The position numbers and the translations under genes were made by a program. From positions 7,042-71,041 of the forward strand of contig JAYSRE010000186.1 in NCBI GenBank assembly GCA_043721235.1: DNA of 64,000 nucleotides, in the 5' to 3' direction. Numbering within the stretch: position 1 is the first letter of the stretch; each line of letters begins with the position of its first letter. This DNA is from JAAFIP01 sp043721235 (GTDB taxonomy: Bacteria > Pseudomonadota > Gammaproteobacteria > Burkholderiales > Burkholderiaceae_C). Under the pieces are notes generated by a model that had not been told where the DNA came from, searched no databases, and saw only the letters and a program-made list of their open reading frames with translations. This document shows, one piece after another, positions 24,693 to 33,318 of this stretch.

Positions 24693-25086
24693 TGAACACC
24701 GGGCTAGTGATTAGTGGGTTAGTAATTACCGGGCTAGTTTTGCACAGCTTACTGCACAGGGATTTTGGGCTCTTTTTTAATGCAGAATAGGCTTGTCGCC
24801 CAAGGAAATGCTGCATATGCAGCTATCATTAGCATAGTACGCTGCGCTGCTAACCACGCCCCCAGTGCGCGCCGTTGTGTATGCACTTAACCTGCATGGG
24901 GCAGCACACTGTTTCTAATCACTAAATTTGCCCCCACCAGTATTTTGACCGCGGCTTGCTGTTCATCAGAGCCAATGGACAAGTCTTTGGCTATCGCTCC
25001 TCATAGTCCAAAGAGGTGATGCACCAGCTGAAAAGCATTACCGAACGCTATCTATCCTAAGCTTGTCCAGTGAGGTAAGCTTGGCC
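24693..25086. other. Intergenic gap with a short direct repeat and an element copy
   Basis: Between the endopeptidase gene and fucU. ACCGGGCTAGT occurs at 24698-24708 and again at 24728-24738, 30 bp apart. The dispersed element follows at 24790-24830. The remainder (24840-25086) shows no convincing gene, terminator or RNA; the fucU promoter must lie here. Confidence 0.5.
24790..24830 (-). repeat. Dispersed element copy 6
   Basis: The complement of the core, CTTGTCGCCCAAGGAAATGCT, is at 24792-24812. The adjoining hairpin is a perfect 14-base palindrome here, GCTGCATATGCAGC, the clearest hairpin among the copies. Intergenic, between the endopeptidase gene and fucU. Confidence 0.9.
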
Positions 25087-25548
25087 ATGCTCAAAAATAT
25101 CAACCCCTTGTTAAGCCCCCCATTGCTGGAAGTTTTACGCGCCATGGGCCATGGCGATACGGTGTGCCTTGTGGATGGGAATTTTCCTGCCCAGGCTATC
25201 GCTGGAACAAAACCCCTGATTCGCATGGACGGTGTGGCCATGGGCGCTGCGGCCAGTGCCATATTTTCAGTTTTGCCCCTGGACACATTTGTAGATGCAC
25301 CTGTCTTGCGCATGCAGGTGGTGGGCGAGCCCGCGCAGTGGACTGATGTTCAGCACGAGGTGCAGGCGTTGGCCTTTGAGCACGCAGGGCCGTCTTGCGC
25401 CATGGGTTCGTTAGAGCGCTTTGCGTTTTACGAGGCAGCGCGCCAGGCTTTTGCGGTAGTTGCTACCGGAGATCCGCGCGCTTACGGTTGTTTTCTGATT
25501 AAAAAGGGCGTTATTTTTACCCCGTATGCCCCAGCAAATACAAAATAA
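25087..25548 (+). CDS. fucU: RbsD/FucU-family sugar mutarotase
   Basis: 153-residue cytoplasmic mutarotase that interconverts alpha and beta anomers of a sugar after uptake. The family core MGHGDTVCLVDGNFPAQ (residues 20-36) carries the catalytic His, and the C-terminal YGCFLIKKGVIF resembles the FucU ending. FucU rather than RbsD is favoured by length, this ending and the presence of a full L-fucose pathway 11 kb away. The start ATG 25087 fits the family; the frame is open to 25063. It is a single gene, not linked to the fucose operon. Confidence 0.85.
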   Translation: MLKNINPLLSPPLLEVLRAMGHGDTVCLVDGNFPAQAIAGTKPLIRMDGVAMGAAASAIFSVLPLDTFVDAPVLRMQVVGEPAQWTDVQHEVQALAFEHAGPSCAMGSLERFAFYEAARQAFAVVATGDPRAYGCFLIKKGVIFTPYAPANTK

Positions 25549-25591
25549 CCGGACAAAAGGTAACTTTGTAAAAATACAGCATGCTACTTTA

Positions 25592-25641
25592 TTAATAGCT
25601 ACTAATTAAGCATTTCCTTGGGCGACAGGGCTAAAACGCTT
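25592..25641 (+). repeat. Dispersed element copy 7
   Basis: Core AGCATTTCCTTGGGCGACAGG at 25609-25629 (one mismatch), preceded by TTAATAGCTA and followed by GCTAAAACGCTT. It lies in the convergent gap between fucU and an IclR gene. Confidence 0.9.
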
Positions 25642-25664
25642 GGAAAACTGCGCTACACCGTATA

Positions 25665-26450
25665 TTAAGCTCCTGCAACCACCCGGTAACCTAGCGCTTT
25701 AGAAATCTCAGCCGCAGTGGCTTGCAGCTTAGGCAGCCAGCCCTCGTCCAGGCGGTCTGCAGGCGCAGAAATGGACAGGCCGGCTACCAGTTTGGTGGTG
25801 TCGTCGTAAATGCCCACTGCCATACAGCGCACGCCCAGTTCCAGCTCTTCGTTGTCGCGCGCGACACCATACTGACGGGCTTTGGACAGCTCGCGTTCCA
25901 GGATGGGCAACTGGGTGATGCTGTTCTTGGTATGGCCTGCCAGCCCGGTGCGTGTGGCGTAGGCGCGCAGGCGGGGGCTGTCGTCGGCGGCTAAAAACAG
26001 CTTGCCGGTGGAGGTGAGGTGCAGCGGCGCTCGGCCGCCGATGGCGCGCACCACTTGCATGCCGCTGCGCTCGCTGAAGGCGCGCTCTACATAGACAATT
26101 TCATCGCCTTGGCGCATGGACAAATTCACAGGTTGCTGGGTTAGCTTGTGCAGCTCGCGCATGGGGGCCAGTGCTGCGTCGCGCACATCCAGGCGCGCTT
26201 TCACCAGGTTGCCCAGCTCTAGCAGGCGCATGCCCAGCCGGTAGCTGCCTGCCTCGGGCCGGTCTACATAGCGGCCTAGGGTCAGGTCGTTCAAAATGCG
26301 GTGCGCGGTGCTGGGGTGCAGGCCAGTTTTGGCGCTGATTTCTTTGAGCGAAATAGCCTCCTCGCGGGAGGCCAGCACGTCGATCAGGCTGAACATGCGC
26401 TCCATCACTTGGATAGCGGGGGTGCTGTGCTGGGGCAGGGGCTTTTTCAT
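25665..26450 (-). CDS. IclR-family transcriptional regulator
   Basis: 261 residues. The N-terminal winged helix (about 12-75) contains AISLKEISAKTGLHPSTAHR and the following LGRYVDRP. The effector-binding IclR domain (about 90-255) has the family stretches GRAPLHLTSTGKLFLA and CMAVGIYDDTTKLVAGLSIS. These regulators sense small aromatic or carboxylic acids. The gene is followed at once by bpt in reverse order of transcription (bpt lies upstream, 11 bp away), so it may be co-transcribed with bpt and aat. Its targets are not evident; fucU ends convergently beside it. Confidence 0.92.
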   Translation of the reverse strand: MKKPLPQHSTPAIQVMERMFSLIDVLASREEAISLKEISAKTGLHPSTAHRILNDLTLGRYVDRPEAGSYRLGMRLLELGNLVKARLDVRDAALAPMRELHKLTQQPVNLSMRQGDEIVYVERAFSERSGMQVVRAIGGRAPLHLTSTGKLFLAADDSPRLRAYATRTGLAGHTKNSITQLPILERELSKARQYGVARDNEELELGVRCMAVGIYDDTTKLVAGLSISAPADRLDEGWLPKLQATAAEISKALGYRVVAGA

Positions 26451-26461
26451 GGCAGGCGAAC

Positions 26462-27241
26462 CTAAGACGGGGTGGCTGGTAACCCTTGTATTTTACACTG
26501 TGAAATCCACTGACCGTCGCGCAGCACCTCGCTGGGGCCGAATAAGGCTTTGTAGGCCATTTTGGGGCTTTGTGTGATCCAGTAGCCCAGGTACACATGG
26601 GGCAGCTGCAAAAGCCGTGCCTGGTGGATTTGCCACACCACGTTGTAAATGCCATACTGGGAGCGCGGCTCGGGCTCGTAGAAGGTGTAGACAGCAGACA
26701 AACCGGCGCTGAGCACATCCAAGATAGACACCATTTTGAGTGCGCCCAGTGTGCCCGCGGGCGCGTCTGCAAGCGGCGGTGCGCGAAACTCCACCATGCG
26801 CGAATTAACCCGGCTTTGCAGTAAAAACTGGGTGTACTGGTCGATGCTGTCCTGGTCCATGCCGCCGCCTGCGTGGCGGCTGTTTTGGTAGCGCAGGTAC
26901 AACTGGTAATGCTCGGGCACAAAGCCCAAGTTCATCACCCGCACTTGCAGGTTGCTGTGCGCCTTGTGGGCGCGGCGCTGGCTGCGGGTGGGGGCAAACT
27001 GGGCGACATCTACCCGCAGGGGAATGCAAGCGTTGCAGCCATCGCAATAGGGCCGGTAGGTGAACATGCCGCTGCGCCTAAAGCCGTTGGCAACCAGTTC
27101 AGAGTATGCGTCGTTGTGTATGAGGTGGCTGGGCGTGGCCACTTGGCTGCGGGCGGTTTTGCCGGTAATGTAGCTGCAGGGGTATGCGGCAGTGGCATAA
27201 AACTGCAGGGTTTGCAGGGGCAGGTCTTTAAGCTGGGTCAC
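26462..27241 (-). CDS. bpt: Leucyltransferase / arginyltransferase Bpt (N-end rule)
   Basis: 259-residue aminoacyl-tRNA-protein transferase of the ATE family. Bacterial Bpt transfers Leu from tRNA to proteins with N-terminal Asp or Glu, marking them for ClpS/ClpAP. The conserved N-terminal PCSYITGKTARSQVA (about 21-35), the YCDGCNACIPLRV cysteine cluster (about 65-77) and RSQYGIYNVVWQIHQA near the C-terminus are diagnostic. The start is a GTG at 27241. It lies directly downstream of aat (24 bp), so both branches of the N-end rule are encoded together. Confidence 0.94.
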   Translation of the reverse strand: MTQLKDLPLQTLQFYATAAYPCSYITGKTARSQVATPSHLIHNDAYSELVANGFRRSGMFTYRPYCDGCNACIPLRVDVAQFAPTRSQRRAHKAHSNLQVRVMNLGFVPEHYQLYLRYQNSRHAGGGMDQDSIDQYTQFLLQSRVNSRMVEFRAPPLADAPAGTLGALKMVSILDVLSAGLSAVYTFYEPEPRSQYGIYNVVWQIHQARLLQLPHVYLGYWITQSPKMAYKALFGPSEVLRDGQWISQCKIQGLPATPS

Positions 27242-27265
27242 ATCTATGATCTTAGCAGGATGGTC

Positions 27266-28030
27266 TTAGCAAGGTGTGCCCACAGGTTCCAGCAGGCTCC
27301 AGTAAGCAGGGTCAAATTGCCAAACAGGCGCGGGGCGCACAGCGGCAGCGGCCAAGCTGGCACAAAACGCGGTGCGCGGCATCTCGCAAGCGCCTAGGCT
27401 GGCCAGGTGCGGGGTGTTTTGCTGGCAGTCAATCTGCAACACGCCGTGTGCGCGGCACAGCGCCACCAAGGCAGCCAGGGCGATCTTGGAGGCATCGCTG
27501 GCGCGGCTGAACATAGACTCGCCAAACACCGCCGCACCTACGTTGGTGCAGTACAGAGCGCCTACCAGCGCGCCATCGACCCAGGTTTCCATGCTGTGCG
27601 CGTGGCCTGCGGCGTGCAGCGCGGTGTATGCCTCAACCATGTCTTGCACAATCCAAGTGCCGTTTTGGCCGCTGCGTGGTGATTGGGCACAGGCCTGTAT
27701 GACGGCTGCAAAATCATGGTCAATGCGCAGCTCGCAGCCGGGGGTGATGATGAACTTGGCCAGGCTTTTGCGCAGGCTGCGGTGCAATTTAAAGTCGGCC
27801 ACCTGCAGCACCATGCGCGGGTTGGGGCTCCACCACAAAATAGGCTGACCTGCGCTATACCACGGAAATATGCCTTGGCTGTAGGCTTGGGTGAGCTGCG
27901 CTACGCTCAAGCCGCCGCCAGCGGCCAGCAGGCCGGGTGCTTCGCTGGCATCGCCAAGGGCATCCGCCACGGGCGGAAAGGCAGCACCGGGCTCTAGCCA
28001 AGGCAGTTTAAAGCTCGGTTGCTGTCGCAT
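27266..28030 (-). CDS. aat: Leucyl/phenylalanyl-tRNA-protein transferase Aat
   Basis: 254-residue enzyme adding Leu or Phe to proteins with N-terminal Lys or Arg. Signature stretches include GGGLSVAQLTQAYSQGIFPW (about 38-57), WWSPNPRMVL, GTWIVQDMVEAY and GESMFSRASDASK. The usual length is 230-250. The gene precedes bpt on the same strand and follows the hydroxybutyrate dehydrogenase gene by 39 bp. Confidence 0.96.
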   Translation of the reverse strand: MRQQPSFKLPWLEPGAAFPPVADALGDASEAPGLLAAGGGLSVAQLTQAYSQGIFPWYSAGQPILWWSPNPRMVLQVADFKLHRSLRKSLAKFIITPGCELRIDHDFAAVIQACAQSPRSGQNGTWIVQDMVEAYTALHAAGHAHSMETWVDGALVGALYCTNVGAAVFGESMFSRASDASKIALAALVALCRAHGVLQIDCQQNTPHLASLGACEMPRTAFCASLAAAAVRPAPVWQFDPAYWSLLEPVGTPC

Positions 28031-28069
28031 GGCCAGGGCGTTGGATTCAGGCTGCGGTGCTTGCGCCAG

Positions 28070-28840
28070 TTACTGGGCGGTCCAGCCGCCGTCTACCTGC
28101 CAGGCCACGCCTTGCACGTTGCGGGCCGACGCGCTGCACAGGTACACGGCCAGGTCGCCCAGCTCTTCGGGCGTGGTGAACTGCATCGATGGCTGCTTTT
28201 CTCCCAGCAGCATTTTTTTAGCCTCCTCGTTGCTCACCTTGAACTGTGCGGCTTTCATGTCGACTTGCTTTTGCACCAGCGGGGTCAGCACCCAGCCGGG
28301 GCAAATGGCGTTGCAGGTAACGCCCGTGGTGGCGTTTTCCAGGGCCGTCACTTTGGTCAGGCCTACCAGGCCGTGCTTGGCCGCTACGTAGGCCGACTTG
28401 TGGGCAGAGCCGACCAAGCCGTGGGCAGAGGCAATATTGATAATGCGCCCCCAATGGGCTTTTTGCATGCCCGGCAGCGCCAAGCGGGTGGTGTGGAAGG
28501 CGCTGCTCAGGTTGATGGCGATCACCGCGTCCCAGCGCTCTACCGGGAAGTCTTGTACGCTGGCCACATGCTGGATGCCAGCGTTGTTGACTAAGATATC
28601 TACAGTGCCAAAACGCGCGCTGGCAGCTTGCACCATGGCTTCGATCTGGTCGGGTTGGGCCATGTCTGCGCCGTGGTACAAGGTTTGCACGCCCAGTGCG
28701 TCAATTTCTTTTTGCGCTGCAGCGTAGTCGCCAAAGCCGTTGATCACAATGTTGGCACCTTGGCGGGCCAATTGCAGCGCAATGCCCAGGCCAATGCCGC
28801 TGGTAGAGCCTGTAACGAGTGCAGTTTTTCCGTGGAGCAT
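28070..28840 (-). CDS. D-3-hydroxybutyrate dehydrogenase (SDR family)
   Basis: 256-residue short-chain dehydrogenase converting D-3-hydroxybutyrate to acetoacetate with NAD. The cofactor motif TGSTSGIGLGIA is at 10-21, NNAG at about 87-90, and the catalytic Ser/Tyr/Lys in INIASAHGLVGS and YVAAKHG (Tyr near 152). The sequence ILVNNAGIQHVASVQDFPVE and the C-terminal GVAWQVDGGWTAQ are typical of the BdhA group. It would use monomers released from PHB, in keeping with PhaR in the same window. The N-terminal part is overlapped only by non-coding frames of the divergent hydrolase gene. Confidence 0.92.
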   Translation of the reverse strand: MLHGKTALVTGSTSGIGLGIALQLARQGANIVINGFGDYAAAQKEIDALGVQTLYHGADMAQPDQIEAMVQAASARFGTVDILVNNAGIQHVASVQDFPVERWDAVIAINLSSAFHTTRLALPGMQKAHWGRIINIASAHGLVGSAHKSAYVAAKHGLVGLTKVTALENATTGVTCNAICPGWVLTPLVQKQVDMKAAQFKVSNEEAKKMLLGEKQPSMQFTTPEELGDLAVYLCSASARNVQGVAWQVDGGWTAQ

Positions 28841-28904
28841 GGGTGTTTCCTGTTGCGATGGGTTTAATATGATGCTAATTATCCCTTGTTGTATGAGAAA
28901 TTTG

Positions 28905-29900
28905 ATGACCTTTGAGCCGACTTTGCACTATCTGGTTTGTCCACAGCCCGTAACACTTGGCGCTGCGCCTGGCACAGCCAACGTGACTAAGGGGGCCAGC
29001 GTGGCCAACGGGGCCAGCGTCTCCACCAGCCGCAGCATGGCCTATTGGAGCTGGGGCAACCCGGCGCACGCCCATGTGGTGGTATGTGTGCACGGCATAT
29101 CCCGCCAGGGCCGCGATTTTGACACCCTGGCCCGCGCCTTGGTAGGGCCAGATGGCAAGCGCTGCCGCGTGGTCAGTGTAGACATTGCAGGCCGGGGTCA
29201 CAGCGACTGGCACACCAACCCCAGCCTGTACGTGGTGCCCAGCTACGCCGTTGACATGCTGGCACTGCTGGCCCACCTGCGGGCGCAGGACGGCGCGCAA
29301 ACCATCGACTGGGTGGGCACCAGCATGGGCGGGCTGATCGGCATTGCGGTGGCACCCCAGCTGGCCATGCTTGCAGGTGCAGGTTTGCGCAAACTTGTGC
29401 TTAACGACGTAGGCCCGGTGGTGCAGTGGTCTGCGCTGCAGCGCATTAGCAGCTACATTGGTGCCGACCCACGCTTTGCCTCTGAGCAAGAAGGCGCTGA
29501 TGCGATGTGGAAACTGTCAACCAGTTTTGGCCCGCACACGCCCGAGCAGTGGCTGGCTTTGTCAAAACCCATGCTGCGGCCTGTGACCCCTACAGCTGGC
29601 AGCAGTGGCGGTGCCTTCAAGCTGCATTACGACCCGGCCATTTCTATCCCAGTCAAAGCCACCACCCCTGAACTGGCAGCGCAGGGCGAGGCGGTGCTGT
29701 GGCAGTTGTATGACGCTATTACCTGCGACACCTTACTGATCCGTGGTGCAGAGTCTGACCTGATCAGCCCGGCTACCGCGCAAGCCATGCAGGCGCGTGG
29801 GCCAAAGGCGCATTTAGTGGAGTTTGCGGGGGTTGGGCACGCGCCTACTTTAGTGGCTGCCGATCAAGTTGCAGCAGTGACTTCGTTTTTGTTTGGGTAG
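28905..29900 (+). CDS. Alpha/beta hydrolase
   Basis: 331 residues from the ATG at 28905 (an ATG at 28893 is also possible; the open frame upstream is antisense to the dehydrogenase gene). The alpha/beta-hydrolase core has VVCVHGISRQGRDF (oxyanion region), DIAGRGHSDW, nucleophile elbow GTSMGG, and a late GVGHAPTL supplying the catalytic His. An odd low-complexity stretch of ASVANGASVS type occurs near residue 28-42, encoded by short GGCCAGCGT repeats. Substrate unknown; similar enzymes act on esters or lactones. It is divergent from the hydroxybutyrate dehydrogenase gene and precedes relA. Confidence 0.82.
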   Translation: MTFEPTLHYLVCPQPVTLGAAPGTANVTKGASVANGASVSTSRSMAYWSWGNPAHAHVVVCVHGISRQGRDFDTLARALVGPDGKRCRVVSVDIAGRGHSDWHTNPSLYVVPSYAVDMLALLAHLRAQDGAQTIDWVGTSMGGLIGIAVAPQLAMLAGAGLRKLVLNDVGPVVQWSALQRISSYIGADPRFASEQEGADAMWKLSTSFGPHTPEQWLALSKPMLRPVTPTAGSSGGAFKLHYDPAISIPVKATTPELAAQGEAVLWQLYDAITCDTLLIRGAESDLISPATAQAMQARGPKAHLVEFAGVGHAPTLVAADQVAAVTSFLFG

Positions 29901-30010
29901 TTTTTGCCGATGTTTTACGCTTTTACGCCACATCGCCGGTACAAGCACCAAGCCACCAAGCTATTGACCAAACCCAGAAGGCGCAGAAGGCACAGAAGGG
30001 GTGATGCGCA

Positions 30011-32308
30011 ATGAAGCACGTCCAAGCCGAAATTCTGAGCCCCTCTGCGGCACTGGAAGTAGCCGCAGCAGGCTTCTCGCCACAAGCACATGCCCTGCAC
30101 CAAGCTGTGCAACGCACCCGCGCATTTGCCGAGCCATTGATTGCCCATGAAACCCTGGACACGGGCGAAAACACGTTGGCCCATGCCGACGCCGTAGCCG
30201 CTATTTTGCGCAGCATCGGCGGGTCTGAGGCCATGCAAGCCGCCAGCTACTTGGTGTACGCCTGCGACCACCTTAACCGGCCGCAAGAAGTGATTGAAAA
30301 AGCTTTTGGTGCCAGCTACGCCACCTTGGCCGTAGAGACCACCAAGCTGGTTAAAGTGCAAAGACTGTCGCGGGCCGCTGCAGGCGGCGCAAAGACGGCC
30401 CAAGGCGCAAACCCTACCAGCCCGGGCGGTGCGAGCCAAACAGAAAACATCCGCAAAATGCTGCTGGTCTTTAGCCGTGACCTGCGCGTGGTGATGCTGC
30501 GCCTTGCCTCGCGCCTGCAAACCCTGCGCCATTACGCCGCCACCAAACTGCCCGTGCCACTGGCCTTGGCCAGCGAGTCGCTGCAGGTGTTTGCGCCGCT
30601 GGCCAACCGCCTGGGTATTTGGCAAATCAAGTGGGAGATGGAAGACTTGGCTTTTCGTTTTTTGGAGCCAGACACCTACCAGGCCATCGCCAAACAGCTG
30701 GACGCAAAACGCATGGTGCGTGAAGCTGCCATGGCGCAACTGCGCGCTGATGTAGAGCGCGCGCTGCAGCACGCGGGCGTGCCAGCCACCGTACAAGCGC
30801 GGCCCAAACACATCTACAGCATTGTCAAGAAAATGCGTGGCAAGCAGCTTGGCTTTGACCAAGTGCTAGATGTGCGTGCCATGCGCGTGATTGTGCCCGG
30901 TGTGACCGACTGCTATGCTGCCCTGTCGTATGTGCACGCACACTTTACCCCTATGGCGGGTGAGTTTGACGACTACATTGCCAAGCCCAAAGCCAACGGC
31001 TACCAAAGCCTGCACACGGTGGTGCTGGCAGGCAGCCTTGGCGCTAGGGCTTTGGACCTTGCCACACCTGTAGAGATTCAAATCCGCACCCAAGCCATGC
31101 ACGACCATGCCGAGACCGGCGTGGCCGCGCACTGGGCTTATAAAGAGGCGGGCAGCAAAGGCTATGCTGGCGTGAGTGCTAATGGGGCCTACGATGCCAA
31201 AGTTGCTGTGCTGCGCCAGTTGCTGGCCTGGCAGCATGACGTGTCAGTGGGCCAGAGCCACGCAGTGCCTGCTGGCATGCAGGCACTGCTGGACGACCGT
31301 ATTTACGTGCTCACGCCCGATGCGGCGATTGTCGATTTACCCTTTGGAGCCACCCCCATAGACTTTGCCTATGCCGTGCACACCAACCTAGGCCACCGCT
31401 GCCGTGGTGCCAAGATTGACGGTGCGCTGGTGCCCCTGAACACAGCGCTTAAAAACGGCCAAACCGTTGAGGTCACTGTGGCCAAAGAGGGTGGCCCATC
31501 GCGTGACTGGCTCAACCCCGAGCTAGGCTATCTGGCCAGCCAGCGCTCTAAATCCAAAGTGCGCGCATGGTTTAACGCTATCGTCATTGAAAGCACCATA
31601 GCCAAAGGCCGTGAAGCGGTAGAAAAACTGCTGCAGCGCGAAGGTAAAACGGCCCTCAAACTTGCCGATATAGCCGAGCAACTGGGTTTTAAAACGCCTG
31701 ACGATTTGTTTGAAGTGGTGGGCAAAGACGAGCTGTCCCTGCGCACTATCGAGCAACTATTTCGCCCTGCCGAGACCGAAGCAGATGACGGTGCGCAACT
31801 GCTGCTTAAGCAAGCGCGCAACGCTGAAAAGTTCCAAGCCACCCACGGCAAAGGTGGCGTGCTGGTGGTGGGTGTTGATTCGCTGCTAACCCAGCTGGCC
31901 AAGTGCTGCAAACCGGCCCCACCAGACGCAATTGGCGGCTATGTTACGCGTGGCAAGGGGGTTAGCATTCACCGCGCCGACTGTGCTAATTTGCGCCAAC
32001 TGCTGGTAAAAGACGCAGGCCGCAGCATTGAGGTGCAGTGGGGCCAACCCAAGCCCAGTGCCGCTGGCGGGCAGCCCAGCTATGCGGTGGACGTGACGGT
32101 GCAGGCAGGCGACCGCCCGGGCCTGCTGCGCGACATTGCAGAGGTGTTTAGCAAAGAAAAAACGCATGTGCAAAGTGTGCAGTCGCAGTCCACCCAAGGC
32201 ACCGTGTGGATGGCCATGACGGTGTTGGTTCCCGATGCAAGCCGCCTCGCCAAAGTGCTGGCAGCGGTGGGGCAGGTGGCCGGTGTGCACTTGGCTCGGC
32301 GCAGGTAA
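30011..32308 (+). CDS. relA: (p)ppGpp synthetase RelA
   Basis: 765-residue ribosome-associated alarmone synthetase. The N-terminal HD region is degenerate: where hydrolases read HDVIED this protein reads YACDHLNRP, so it should lack hydrolysis. The synthetase domain (about 255-370) has RPKHIYSIVKKM, DVRAMRVIV and EFDDYIAKPKANGYQSLHT; the acidic EXDD form marks synthesis-only RelA rather than the RXKD of bifunctional Rel/SpoT. The TGS domain starts near 427 (DDRIYVLTPDAAIVDLPFGA), a zinc-finger-like CCKPAPPDAI follows, and the ACT domain runs from about 695 to the end. A separate SpoT is expected elsewhere. Confidence 0.96.
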   Translation: MKHVQAEILSPSAALEVAAAGFSPQAHALHQAVQRTRAFAEPLIAHETLDTGENTLAHADAVAAILRSIGGSEAMQAASYLVYACDHLNRPQEVIEKAFGASYATLAVETTKLVKVQRLSRAAAGGAKTAQGANPTSPGGASQTENIRKMLLVFSRDLRVVMLRLASRLQTLRHYAATKLPVPLALASESLQVFAPLANRLGIWQIKWEMEDLAFRFLEPDTYQAIAKQLDAKRMVREAAMAQLRADVERALQHAGVPATVQARPKHIYSIVKKMRGKQLGFDQVLDVRAMRVIVPGVTDCYAALSYVHAHFTPMAGEFDDYIAKPKANGYQSLHTVVLAGSLGARALDLATPVEIQIRTQAMHDHAETGVAAHWAYKEAGSKGYAGVSANGAYDAKVAVLRQLLAWQHDVSVGQSHAVPAGMQALLDDRIYVLTPDAAIVDLPFGATPIDFAYAVHTNLGHRCRGAKIDGALVPLNTALKNGQTVEVTVAKEGGPSRDWLNPELGYLASQRSKSKVRAWFNAIVIESTIAKGREAVEKLLQREGKTALKLADIAEQLGFKTPDDLFEVVGKDELSLRTIEQLFRPAETEADDGAQLLLKQARNAEKFQATHGKGGVLVVGVDSLLTQLAKCCKPAPPDAIGGYVTRGKGVSIHRADCANLRQLLVKDAGRSIEVQWGQPKPSAAGGQPSYAVDVTVQAGDRPGLLRDIAEVFSKEKTHVQSVQSQSTQGTVWMAMTVLVPDASRLAKVLAAVGQVAGVHLARRR

Positions 32309-32372
32309 ATTTTTAGTCGCTTTTTGCTTCTTAGCCGTTGTCTCTTAGCACCTGTGATAAAATTTATATCTT

Positions 32373-32447
32373 AGGCGGTTAGCTCAGTGGTAGAGCACCT
32401 GCTTGACGTGCAGGGTGTCACAAGTTCGACCCTTGTACCGCCTACCA
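32373..32447 (+). tRNA. tRNA-Val (GAC)
   Basis: Complete cloverleaf of 75 bases including encoded CCA. The acceptor stem is AGGCGGT paired with ACCGCCT, the D-arm has AGCTCAGTGGTAGAGC, the anticodon stem CCTGC/GCAGG holds loop TTGACGT with anticodon GAC, and the T-arm has GTTCGACCC. Stands alone, followed by a terminator. Confidence 0.97.
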
Positions 32448-32456
32448 AAAATCCTG

Positions 32457-32482
32457 AAAAGCACCCTTGCGGTGCTTTTTTT
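32457..32482 (+). terminator. Rho-independent terminator after tRNA-Val
   Basis: AAAAGCACC (32457-32465) pairs with GGTGCTTTT (32471-32479) around a 5-base loop, followed by more T residues. Ten bases after the tRNA CCA end. Confidence 0.92.
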
Positions 32483-32654
32483 GTTCTAATTTCGGTTTCA
32501 GGGTATACCTAGAGACCGCGTTAACTGGCAAATGTCTAGAATGTGCTGCAGCGCATCAAAATTGCGTTGCGCTTGAACCAGCAAGCGGCCCAAGCCCTCT
32601 GGCAGTGCACTGCAGCCCACACAGCAGCCCAACAGGTTAGCCAGGAGAACCGAT

Positions 32655-33227
32655 TTGCCGACAACACAGACTAAAAGCAGTAGCAAAAGCAGCAAAAGCA
32701 GCAAAAGCAGCAGTCAAGGAGCTACTGCTGGCCTTAATCTAGGCTTGCGCGTCATTAAAAAATATCCCAACCGGCGCTTGTACGACACCGACAGCTCGGC
32801 CTACATCACGCTGGCAGAAGTTAAGCAACTGGTGCTGCAAGGCCAGGTTTTTGTGGTGGTGGATGCCAAGACCAACGAAGAGCTTACCCGCAGCATTTTG
32901 CTGCAGATTATTTTAGAAGAAGAGTCTGGTGGTTTGCCCATGTTTACCGAAGCGGCGTTAGCCAACATGATCCGTTTTTATGGCCACGCCATGCAGGGGT
33001 TTATGGGCAGCTACCTGGAAAAAAATGTGCAGGCGTTTACTGACATGCAAACCAAAATGACCGAACAAGGCAAGGCTTTTGCCCCTGGTTTGGGCGCCGC
33101 CATGCCTTCTATGCCCGGCATGATGGGTGCGTATGCCGAGCAGTCCCAAACCATGTTTGCGCAAATGCAAGAGCAAATGCAAAGACAAACCGAACAAATG
33201 TTTACCGCATTGGGCATGCAACGTTAA
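32655..33227 (+). CDS. phaR: Polyhydroxyalkanoate synthesis repressor PhaR
   Basis: 190-residue regulator that binds DNA and PHB granules and represses phasin synthesis. The DNA-binding PHB_acc_N domain (about 30-92) contains the hallmark IKKYPNRRLYDTDSSAYITL; the accumulation domain follows (about 95-135), then a Met/Gln-rich C-terminus. The only usable start is a TTG at 32655 with AGGAG 8 bases upstream. The N-terminal 20 residues are a Ser/Lys run (SSKSSKSSKSSS) from a short DNA repeat. It is the first gene after the tRNA-Val terminator. Confidence 0.93.
   Translation: MPTTQTKSSSKSSKSSKSSSQGATAGLNLGLRVIKKYPNRRLYDTDSSAYITLAEVKQLVLQGQVFVVVDAKTNEELTRSILLQIILEEESGGLPMFTEAALANMIRFYGHAMQGFMGSYLEKNVQAFTDMQTKMTEQGKAFAPGLGAAMPSMPGMMGAYAEQSQTMFAQMQEQMQRQTEQMFTALGMQR
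32676..32713. repeat. 9-bp microsatellite at the start of phaR
   Basis: About four imperfect AGCAGCAAA units encode the SSK-rich leader of PhaR. Unit length is a multiple of three, so changes keep the frame. Confidence 0.8.
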
Positions 33228-33318
33228 ATAATATGAATATGGCAAGCTAAACTGCCCTTCCATTGTTGTTGCTAGTTGTTAGCCCACAATGGGCAGTTCT
33301 TATGAAACACCTGACACT

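Noticed and set aside
24698..24738. ACCGGGCTAGT direct repeats as regulator sites for fucU
   Set aside because: They lie nearly 350 bp from fucU, close to the stop codon of the upstream gene, and are not found near the fucose operon.
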